59,767 bases of DNA, taken from contig CAYRLW010000017.1 of the NCBI GenBank assembly GCA_964425215.1, positions 1 through 59,767 of the forward strand, given 5' to 3'. The notes below the pieces were generated by a model. The model was not told where the DNA came from and searched no databases. It saw only the letters and a program-made list of their open reading frames with translations. Positions within the stretch are counted from its first letter, which is position 1, and every line of letters begins with the position of its first letter. The DNA is from CAYRLW01 sp964425215 (GTDB lineage: Bacteria > Spirochaetota > Spirochaetia > Treponematales > Breznakiellaceae). Positions 48,850 through 56,259 of the stretch are shown here, piece after piece. The translations under genes were made by a program, and so were the position numbers.

Positions 48850-51330
48850 CTATCCTATCCGCGCCTGGATCCTCACCTCCGAACCCGGAAGCCCCAGGGG
48901 GACCAGAGTTCCTTGAAGGGTTTTCCCGTCTATGGTCAACCCAATCGGCCCGTCGTTTTTACGGTTTTCCACCTCGATCGTGTAGGTGACCCCTCGGAAG
49001 AGCCGACGAATGGTAGCCCTGGAAACATGGGAGGGTAAACGGGGTTCCACGATAAGGCCATAAAACGAGGGACGAACCCCCAAAATCCACTGGGAAAGGG
49101 CCACAAAGTTCCACGCCGAGGTTCCCGTGAGCCAAGAATTCTTAGCTTCCCCGTGACGACGGCTTGCTTTTCCGGCGATCATCTGGGAGTAAACGTAGGG
49201 TTCCATCCGGTGAAGCTCCGAAATTTCTTCCCGATACGCGGGGGCTATCTTTTTCCAATAAGCAAAGGCCCGCTCGGGTCTGCCGATCCGAATTTCACCG
49301 ATCATAATCCAGGGATTATTGTGGCAAAATATCCCCCCGTTCTCCTTATACCCGGGGGGATAGGAGGAGACCTCTCCCAATTCCAGATGGTATTCCTGAT
49401 ACGGGGGGTCCAGGATCACCACGCCGTGGGGCGTGTCCAGGTGTTCCGCCACCGAATCTAAGGCCTTTTGGGGGTACCCCCGGTCTTGACCCACCAGAGC
49501 CATGGCGCCAAAGCCCTGGGTTTCGATATAAATTTTACCATCCCTGTTTTGGGCGGAACCGACTTTGTTTCCCCCATCGTCGTAGGCCCGGAGGAACCAT
49601 TGGCCGTCCCAAGCCTTTTCCGTCAAGAGGGTTTCCATTCGCCGCGCCGCTATTAAAGCCCGTTCGGCCTCCGCCGTTTCTCCGAGGGCTTTACACATTT
49701 CGATATAGTCAGGGGCCACGTAGACGAACATTTGACCAATCAACACGGATTCGGCGTTTCTACCGTCCTTATTGGTGGACGTTTGGAACGATTCGTTGGG
49801 ATCCGTGGAAAAGCAGTTCAGGTTAAGGCAATCGTTCCAGTCCGCCCGGCCAATAAGCGGAAGCCCATGGGGTCCCAAATTGTTTAAAACGTGATCGAAG
49901 GAACGTTTAAGGTGTTCAAATAGGGTAGCGGTGTTCCGCGGATCGTTATCAAAGGGAACCGGTTGCCGTAAGAAATCCCAGTCACCGGTTTCTTTTATGT
50001 ATCCCGCCACACCGATGATGAGCCATAGGGGATCGTCGTTAAAATTGCCCCCGATGTCCCCGTTGCCCCGTTTAGTCAGGGGCTGGAACTGATGGTACGC
50101 ACCGCCGTCAGGGAACTGGGTGGAAGCCACATCGAACAACCGTTCCCGGGCCTTTTCGGGCATCAAATGGACAAAGCCCAGCATATCCTGGCACGTGTCC
50201 CGGAACCCGATGCCCCGGCCAATTCCGCTCTCGAAGTAGGAGGCGCTTCGGGCCATGTTATAGGTAACCACGCATTGGTACTGGTTCCAAATATTCGCCA
50301 TCCGGTCTAGCTTTTCGTCCCCCGTGGCAACCGAAAAATGGGAAAGCTTTTCGTCCCAAAATCGGTCCATGGCGTCCCAGGCGTTTTGAAAGGCCTGGGC
50401 TGTGGAAAAGCGGCCCTGTAGTTCCCGGGCCAAATCCTTACGGACCCGGTGGGGAGCTTCCCATTTTTTATCCTCCGGATTTTCTACGTAGCCCAGGACA
50501 AAAACCGCCTGTTTCGTTTCCCCCGGTCCCAAAACCCACTCGATACGGTGGGACGCGATAGGAGACCAACCGTCGGCCAAAGAATTGCCGCTTTGCCCCT
50601 GTTCGACCATCCAGGGGGAAGAAAAATCCCCATCCGAACCTAAAAAGGTGTCCCGATCCGTGTCAAAACCGGCAATTTGCCCGTTGGTCCAAAAAAAAGC
50701 GTAATGATTCCGCCGTTCCCGGTATTCGGTCACGTGGTACACGGCGTTTCCTTCCACCTCCACCTGGCCGGTGGAAAGGTTCCGTTGAAAGTTCGTAAAA
50801 TCGTCCAAGGCATTCCAAAGGTTGAATTCCACCAAAGAGTAGACGCTTAGGGCTCGGGTTTCGGAAGAATTGTTTACAATAGTGAGCTCCTGAACCTCCG
50901 CTGTCTCGCCCAGGGGAACCAGATACCGCACCGTGGCTTCGATGGCGTTTTTTTCGGCCCTAATGGTGGTACGCCCCAGCCCGTGCCGGCATTCGTAGGA
51001 GTCCACCTCGGTCTTGGTGGGCTTCCATCCGGGATTCCAAGCAGGACCCAGGGGCTTACCCCGAATCCAGTTTCCCGCCGTATCCCGGCCTTCCAGCTTT
51101 CGTTCCCGAATATAGATGTACCGGCCATTGGAATCCTGGGGTACATCGTTGTACCGATACCGGTTTATTCGGCGCAGGCGGGCGTCCTTATAAAAGGAAT
51201 ACCCCCCGGCGGTATTGGAAATAAGGGAGAAGAAATTTTCCGTACCCAGATAGTTAATCCACGGATACGGAGTCCGGGGAGTATCGATGACATACTCCCG
51301 TTGAAGGTCATCAAAGTGTCCAAAGCGCAT
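48850..51330 (-). CDS. cellobiose phosphorylase (GH94)
   Basis: 826 residues with no signal peptide, so cytosolic. The N-terminus MRFGHFDDLQREYVIDTP, TPYPWINYLGTE and GGYSFYKDARLRRINRYRYN is typical of cellobiose phosphorylases; the catalytic Asp is in GRADWNDCLNL. It splits cellobiose with phosphate to glucose-1-phosphate and glucose, saving ATP. It ends an operon of sugar ABC transporter genes (12 nt after the MalG-type gene). A related beta-1,4-mannosyl-glucose specificity is unlikely, because those phosphorylases belong to GH130. Confidence 0.93.
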   Translation of the reverse strand: MRFGHFDDLQREYVIDTPRTPYPWINYLGTENFFSLISNTAGGYSFYKDARLRRINRYRYNDVPQDSNGRYIYIRERKLEGRDTAGNWIRGKPLGPAWNPGWKPTKTEVDSYECRHGLGRTTIRAEKNAIEATVRYLVPLGETAEVQELTIVNNSSETRALSVYSLVEFNLWNALDDFTNFQRNLSTGQVEVEGNAVYHVTEYRERRNHYAFFWTNGQIAGFDTDRDTFLGSDGDFSSPWMVEQGQSGNSLADGWSPIASHRIEWVLGPGETKQAVFVLGYVENPEDKKWEAPHRVRKDLARELQGRFSTAQAFQNAWDAMDRFWDEKLSHFSVATGDEKLDRMANIWNQYQCVVTYNMARSASYFESGIGRGIGFRDTCQDMLGFVHLMPEKARERLFDVASTQFPDGGAYHQFQPLTKRGNGDIGGNFNDDPLWLIIGVAGYIKETGDWDFLRQPVPFDNDPRNTATLFEHLKRSFDHVLNNLGPHGLPLIGRADWNDCLNLNCFSTDPNESFQTSTNKDGRNAESVLIGQMFVYVAPDYIEMCKALGETAEAERALIAARRMETLLTEKAWDGQWFLRAYDDGGNKVGSAQNRDGKIYIETQGFGAMALVGQDRGYPQKALDSVAEHLDTPHGVVILDPPYQEYHLELGEVSSYPPGYKENGGIFCHNNPWIMIGEIRIGRPERAFAYWKKIAPAYREEISELHRMEPYVYSQMIAGKASRRHGEAKNSWLTGTSAWNFVALSQWILGVRPSFYGLIVEPRLPSHVSRATIRRLFRGVTYTIEVENRKNDGPIGLTIDGKTLQGTLVPLGLPGSEVRIQARIG

Positions 51331-51342
51331 GGGTGATTGCTC

Positions 51343-52455
51343 CTAGCCCTTAACGGCGCCTGCTACGACCCCTTGGGTCAGCCGTTTGTTGAAGATAAAG
51401 TACACGATCATCGCCGGAAGCACCGCTATCACCAGGGCCGCCAATTGCCACCCCAATTGGGTGCTCTGCAGACTGGAGAAGGAATAAACCCCCACGGGCA
51501 GGGATTTGGTGAATTCCGAACTAGCCATAACGAGGACCAGCAAAAATTCGTTCCAAATACCCAATGCGTTGATAATCGCGATGGTAATAATCACCGGAAC
51601 CGTCATCGGTACGATGATGCTAAAAAACATCCGGGTCATGGTCGCTCCGTCCATAAAGGCGGATTCGATAAGGCTATCCGGAAGCCCTTTGATAAACTGG
51701 GACGCCAACATGACCGAAAGGGGTAAGCCAAAGGCCGTATAAACCAGGATTACCCCCAGATGGGTATCCGTTAACTTAATGGAAGAAAGCATCAGAAAGA
51801 GCGGGATGATTACGGAGTTAATACTAATTAGATACCCCAGCCCAATAATCGCCGAAATAATCGCCGATGCCTTTTTATACGCCATTTTGCTAATACCGAA
51901 ACCCGCCATCAAACCAAAAATCACGATGAAAAAGGTAGATACGGAAGCGTATATAACGCTGTTTATAAATTTTCCCCCTAAGGTCCCCCGGGTATAGGCG
52001 GAAATATAGTTAAACCATACGGTGGACCAAAAGATCCGCCGCTGCATTTTAGGGGGCAATTGGTACACGAACAGCTTATCGCCAGGTTTTAAATTCCGTA
52101 ATTGGGGAGGTAATTCTTCTTTTACAAGGAAGTGGACCATTAAACGCCGCGTGGGGGCTATGGTGGTGGATTCTATAATCAACCGTTCCCGGGGATCCTT
52201 TATGGGATCGTAATCCAACACCACGTTAAGAGACTTGGGGATAACCACGTATTCGTGATGGTAACTATCAAAAAGGTCCCGGGGAAACGCATAGATATCC
52301 CGGGTCAGTTCCTCGTTTGATTTAAAGGATGAATACCCCATCCACAGGAGGGGTACCACCGTAATCAAAGTCCAAGAAATAAGGACAATGTATGAAATAG
52401 TAGTTCCCAGGGCTTTTTTTATCTGGTTAGCCCGGAGAATCGATGGATTTGTCAT
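51343..52455 (-). CDS. sugar ABC transporter permease, MalG type, with periplasmic insertion
   Basis: 370 residues against about 280 for the family. TM1 (about 18-38) is followed by FKSNEEL, the normal MalG start, then an extra 80-90 residues (about 60-150) rich in charged and Pro residues, predicted periplasmic, before TM2. The rest is standard: FIKGLPDSLIESAFMDGATMTRMFFSIIVP (EAA loop) and C-terminal LTQGVVAGAVKG. ATG at 52455 is chosen (AGGAG 8 nt upstream) over TTG at 52461. Confidence 0.88.
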   Translation of the reverse strand: MTNPSILRANQIKKALGTTISYIVLISWTLITVVPLLWMGYSSFKSNEELTRDIYAFPRDLFDSYHHEYVVIPKSLNVVLDYDPIKDPRERLIIESTTIAPTRRLMVHFLVKEELPPQLRNLKPGDKLFVYQLPPKMQRRIFWSTVWFNYISAYTRGTLGGKFINSVIYASVSTFFIVIFGLMAGFGISKMAYKKASAIISAIIGLGYLISINSVIIPLFLMLSSIKLTDTHLGVILVYTAFGLPLSVMLASQFIKGLPDSLIESAFMDGATMTRMFFSIIVPMTVPVIITIAIINALGIWNEFLLVLVMASSEFTKSLPVGVYSFSSLQSTQLGWQLAALVIAVLPAMIVYFIFNKRLTQGVVAGAVKG

Positions 52456-52457
52456 GG

Positions 52458-53372
52458 TCAATACTCCTCCCCGGCGTTAACTTTTTTCCCAATAAGGTTG
52501 CTTATCAAAATTAAAGCCATACTAATTACCACGATGGCGTTGGAAATCGCCGCGCCGTAGGCGAATCGGGCGGAATTATTAAAGTCCTGGAACGCGGTTT
52601 GGTACATAAATATTGGAAGCACCATGGCGTTATTCCTTTGCAGGCCCTGGGTGGTTATGGAAAATATCAAGTCGAAGCCCCGAAGAGACCCGGCGATGGC
52701 TAAAACCGCCGAAACCAAAACCGTTCCGGAGAGGACCGGAACGATCATTCGGATAAAAATCTGAAACTCCGAAGCCCCATCAATCTGAGCCGCCTCTAAC
52801 ATTTCCGTGTCCACTTTTTGTAAATTGGCCAAAAAAATTACCATATAAAAACCCGTGTACATCCAAATAAGGGCAAACCCAATGGGGTACATCACCGTAT
52901 CGGCCCGAAGCATTAGATCGAATTGGGCGCTGGGATTCCCAGAAATTATTTGGATTAACCGGGATACCGGGCCGTCGGCCTGGAACATTCTTTTCCAAAG
53001 GATACCGATGACGATAGTCGAAAGAAACTGGGGCAAAAACACCATGGATTGAAAAAAATTTTTAGCCTTCACCATTCCCCGGTATAGGATATAGGCAAGA
53101 ATAAATCCAATGGGAATTTGACCAAAAACGGAGACCCCTACCACCACCATATTGTTTGAGAGGGCGTGCCAAAAGTTGGGATCTTCCAACATACGGGCGT
53201 ATTGGGTAAGGCCCACAAAATGCCACACCCCACCCTTGTTCGGATTAAAGTCCGTAAAACTGAGAATTAGGGAATACAGGATCGGGTAGGCAACGATTAA
53301 TAAAAACACCGCCAGGGCCGGTCCCACCATTCCAATATACGCGGGAAGGTTCTTGCCGTTTCGACCTCTCAT
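52458..53372 (-). CDS. sugar ABC transporter permease, MalF type
   Basis: 304 residues, six helices. EAA loop: MLEAAQIDGASEFQIFIRMIVPVLSG. Pairs with the MalG-type gene to import an oligosaccharide delivered by the binding protein encoded upstream. GAGGAG precedes the ATG. No ATPase gene is present; as in many such systems a shared MsmX/UgpC-like ATPase elsewhere is expected. Confidence 0.92.
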   Translation of the reverse strand: MRGRNGKNLPAYIGMVGPALAVFLLIVAYPILYSLILSFTDFNPNKGGVWHFVGLTQYARMLEDPNFWHALSNNMVVVGVSVFGQIPIGFILAYILYRGMVKAKNFFQSMVFLPQFLSTIVIGILWKRMFQADGPVSRLIQIISGNPSAQFDLMLRADTVMYPIGFALIWMYTGFYMVIFLANLQKVDTEMLEAAQIDGASEFQIFIRMIVPVLSGTVLVSAVLAIAGSLRGFDLIFSITTQGLQRNNAMVLPIFMYQTAFQDFNNSARFAYGAAISNAIVVISMALILISNLIGKKVNAGEEY

Positions 53373-53401
53373 TTCATTCTCCTCACGCTTTCGCTTTGTA
53401 G

Positions 53402-53432
53402 AAGGGGGCGGTTTCCCGCCCCCTTTTTTTTA
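53402..53432 (-). promoter_or_regulatory. G+C-rich stem-loop between binding-protein and permease genes
   Basis: AAGGGGGCGG / CCGCCCCCTT with a TTTC loop. The long T-run is on the plus strand, where no gene ends, so for the minus-strand operon it is better read as a 3'-stabilising hairpin that lets binding protein be made in excess of permeases, or as a weak attenuator. Confidence 0.6.
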
Positions 53433-53490
53433 GTATAGTTTATTTTTAATGAGGACGCTGAGGGGTTTTATACCGCTCCAGCTGTTTTTG

Positions 53491-54798
53491 TTATTTGGAT
53501 CGAGCGAGCTTCTCGACTTCCGCGGCCACGTCGGCGGGCGTAGCGGCGCCCGTGGCGATCTTCTGCATACCCGCGTTCAAAGCGTCGTTCGCCGCTCCGG
53601 CGAGGAACGCGTCGATAACATCGGTGCTCTTGGCGGTCTGGGCCAGGCTAACCTTCTGTTTTACGATGGACGGAAGATCGGTGGGAACCTGGTAGTTCTT
53701 CAGGATCGGCGCTACGATGGCCCCGTCCCGCAAACGCTGGGTGGTTTCATCGACACTGTAGAAGTATTTAAGGAACTTGAGGGCCGCGTCCCGAACGTCG
53801 GGGTCTGAGGCGCCCTTCTTGGTAAGCCCATACCCAACCTGGATAGCCGCAGCCACTGAGCCGGCGGTAGCCGCCTGTTCGCCCGGCAGTTTCGGCCACG
53901 CCATCATTTTGGTCACGTCGGCCACCGCAGGATCGATGGAACCGGCCACCCACTGACCTTGAACCATAAAGAGGGCTTTCTTGTTGCTGAAATTAGAAGT
54001 GTTGGCGCCGTAATCCACCAAGGCGGCCTTATCGGAGAGAACCCCATCCTTTACCATTTTGGAAATCAGGGAGAGGGAATCCACAAACACCTTGTCGGTA
54101 AAGTGGTTCTGTCCCGCCACCGCTTTGGATACCCAATGGGGATCCCCGGAAAGCCGCGCCACGATGGCGGACATTAAGCAGGATCCCCACGCCCAACCGT
54201 CGGCGCCGTCGATGGAAACCACGTCCAACCCCGCGGCTTTGGCCTTGGGAACCATGGCTACCAGGTCGTCGTAGGATTTGGGTGCGCTAAAGCCCAGGGA
54301 TTTTACCAGATCCTCGTTCATGAACAACACGGTGGTGATATTGGAGGTTCCCAGCGGAATTTCCCAAATCTCGCCGTTGGGACCCATGGGGGGAATCAGG
54401 TTAAGATCAAAATAGTTGGCATCGATGTAGGGCCGGTGGTCAAACTGTTGACCCGCTTCCTTCCACGGACCGCCCCAGCGGGCATCGCCGCCCATATAGG
54501 CCAAATCGGGAACATCACCGGCGGCCAGCCGAGCGGAAACTTTTTGGTGATACGCCTCATCGTAGAGCAACTCGTAATCGATTTTGATGTTTGGATTCGC
54601 CTGTTCAAACGCCTTGACAATTCGGACCCAGTTGACGCCCTCGGCGTTGGAATTGTCCCCGTAGGCCATGGTCTTAACCACCACGGTCTTGGCGGGGGCG
54701 GTCCCCGCTTGAGCCTTACCCGATTGCGCTTGGCCGCTGGCGAATACCATACCAGCGGAGACCAGAGCAGTCATAGCGACGATAAGAGTCTTCTTCAT
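53491..54798 (-). CDS. sugar ABC transporter substrate-binding protein
   Basis: 435 residues with signal peptide ending MVFASG, no lipobox. Family 1 binding fold: VKAFEQANPNIKIDYELL, DLAYMGGDARWGG, ALFMVQGQWVAGSID and GYGLTKKGASDPDVRDAALKFLKYF. Binds an oligosaccharide for the two permeases. Glycosidase neighbours suggest cello- or glucomanno-oligosaccharides. AGGAGGTCT is an excellent ribosome-binding site. Confidence 0.92.
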   Translation of the reverse strand: MKKTLIVAMTALVSAGMVFASGQAQSGKAQAGTAPAKTVVVKTMAYGDNSNAEGVNWVRIVKAFEQANPNIKIDYELLYDEAYHQKVSARLAAGDVPDLAYMGGDARWGGPWKEAGQQFDHRPYIDANYFDLNLIPPMGPNGEIWEIPLGTSNITTVLFMNEDLVKSLGFSAPKSYDDLVAMVPKAKAAGLDVVSIDGADGWAWGSCLMSAIVARLSGDPHWVSKAVAGQNHFTDKVFVDSLSLISKMVKDGVLSDKAALVDYGANTSNFSNKKALFMVQGQWVAGSIDPAVADVTKMMAWPKLPGEQAATAGSVAAAIQVGYGLTKKGASDPDVRDAALKFLKYFYSVDETTQRLRDGAIVAPILKNYQVPTDLPSIVKQKVSLAQTAKSTDVIDAFLAGAANDALNAGMQKIATGAATPADVAAEVEKLARSK

Positions 54799-54819
54799 AG
54801 TAGACCTCCTCTATAATTC

Positions 54820-54837
54820 GGAACTGTAACCAGTTCC
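54820..54837 (-). promoter_or_regulatory. inverted repeat upstream of the binding-protein gene
   Basis: GGAACTG / CAGTTCC perfect 7-bp arms with a 4-nt spacer, just before the ribosome-binding site. Either an operator or a leader hairpin; it does not match the ROK operator candidate at 56054. Confidence 0.4.
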
Positions 54838-54858
54838 CTCTATCCCCTAGGGGGATAT

Positions 54859-56025
54859 TTACAAATGCAATGCCCACACCAGTGGGTCCTGATCGGCCTC
54901 CACGTCCACCGGCAGGTGGGTCGACGTAAAGATCCGATATAGCAACATCCCCGCCGCCCCGTAGGCTACCGCCTTTTCACCTAACGTTGAATAAGAAACT
55001 TGACAGGTCGGCATGGTGGGATACATCCAGTTTCGCTGGATCTCCTCAGTCAAAATTTGGGGCACGTTGACCTCGTAGGCCTCAATATCTCCCCCGATGA
55101 AAACCTTATTAAGGTTGAAGGTGTTTACAAAAAGGGCGATATTTTTTGAAAGCTCCCGAACAAAACGTTCCATAAGAACCGGATCATCCACGACCCCTTT
55201 TATTTCCTCAAAGGGAATAGAAAATTGGGCTAAATTCCCATCGACCCAGTAGGCACTTCGAAATTCACCGGCGGTATAATCGGTTCCCGTATAGACCTGA
55301 CTATCGATGACGATACCGAATCCGACGCCGACTCCGCCGTATTCGTTCCGCTCGGAGTCCCCATCCCTAAACTGGATCAAAGTAAAAAGAAAATTTTTAA
55401 GTCCATCAGCCCGATGGAACGCCAGCTCCCCCCAGGCACAGCAGTTGGCGTCGTTGCCGATCATATAGGGCGTGTTGAGCCGCTGGGCAATGGTATCTGA
55501 AAAATGCAGGGGGGCGGATAAGTGTAGGGGTATGGAATAGTGGATAATCCCCCGGTCCGAATCGATTACCCCCCCCATGCCTATGCCTACGCCGATCAAT
55601 CGTTCTTCCCCGCCCATTTCGGCGGCGAAGGATCGGGCTATAGAAACCACATCCTCGATAAACGTTTCGGGAGTGATAGCCCGGGGTTCCTTTTTAAACC
55701 TTAAAATTTCTCCCGCCAAATTAACCGCCACCACCGAGTAGGCTTCCACCTGCATCTCTATCCCTATGATATAGCCGTAATCCTTGTTGATAGAAAGCTG
55801 GATCGGCTTTCTCCCGCCGCTCGGCCCAGCCTGGCCTTCCGACATTTCGGTCACCAACCCCAAATCTAAAAGCCGATTCATCTGCAGTGTAATGGTCGAT
55901 CGTTCCAGCCCTAACCGCTCGGCGATTTCGTAACGGCTAATCAGAGGATTTTTCCAAATGGTCCGGACTATTCTTGCCGCGTTCCGCGCCTTTTCTGTCC
56001 GTTCCGATCCGCCATTGCGTGCCAA
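54859..56025 (-). CDS. ROK-family transcriptional regulator
   Basis: 388 residues. N-terminal winged helix (NPLISRYEIAERLGLERSTITLQMNRLLDLGLV), then the ROK sugar-kinase-like domain with IGIGMGGVIDSDRG, NDANCCAWGE and VFIGGDIE. The zinc-binding Cys motif of NagC/Mlc is not evident. The start is TTG at 56025 after GAAGGAG. It is first in line before the sugar importer and divergent from the beta-mannosidase, so it probably controls both in response to a sugar. Confidence 0.9.
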   Translation of the reverse strand: MARNGGSERTEKARNAARIVRTIWKNPLISRYEIAERLGLERSTITLQMNRLLDLGLVTEMSEGQAGPSGGRKPIQLSINKDYGYIIGIEMQVEAYSVVAVNLAGEILRFKKEPRAITPETFIEDVVSIARSFAAEMGGEERLIGVGIGMGGVIDSDRGIIHYSIPLHLSAPLHFSDTIAQRLNTPYMIGNDANCCAWGELAFHRADGLKNFLFTLIQFRDGDSERNEYGGVGVGFGIVIDSQVYTGTDYTAGEFRSAYWVDGNLAQFSIPFEEIKGVVDDPVLMERFVRELSKNIALFVNTFNLNKVFIGGDIEAYEVNVPQILTEEIQRNWMYPTMPTCQVSYSTLGEKAVAYGAAGMLLYRIFTSTHLPVDVEADQDPLVWALHL

Positions 56026-56053
56026 CTACCGCTCCTTCAATTTCCTCTTAGGT

Positions 56054-56076
56054 TGGTTGATTTATTCAATCAACCA
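56054..56076. promoter_or_regulatory. candidate operator of the ROK regulator
   Basis: Perfect 9-bp inverted repeat TGGTTGATT / AATCAACCA with a 5-nt spacer, 29 nt upstream of the rok start in the divergent spacer. The size and symmetry suit a dimeric winged-helix repressor. Confidence 0.65.
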
Positions 56077-56187
56077 TGTTATACCATGGCTTTGGTGATC
56101 CGTCAAGAAAAAAAGAAAAATTTTTTAACGGTCATAGAAAGGGCATGTTAGAATGATCGCGCTTTAGAACCGATGTTTTTATTGTTT

Positions 56188-56226
56188 GAGGTTATCTCAA
56201 AAGCCTATTACTTTTGAAGGAGCCTC
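56188..56226. repeat. solo decayed hairpin B of the dispersed repeat
   Basis: GAGGTTATCTCAAAAG, 7-nt loop, CTTTTGAAGGAGCCTC. It matches the hairpin B arms with two or three mismatches, and hairpin A and the central repeat are absent. It ends 33 nt before the beta-mannosidase start, so it may lie in that gene's leader. Confidence 0.6.
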
Positions 56227-56259
56227 CTTTGATTTTTGAATTGAAAAGGAAGGTACACG

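Noticed and set aside
53402..53432. Rho-independent terminator for a plus-strand gene
   Set aside because: The T-run favours the plus strand, but no plus-strand gene ends here; it lies inside a minus-strand operon, so a stabilising hairpin is more sensible.
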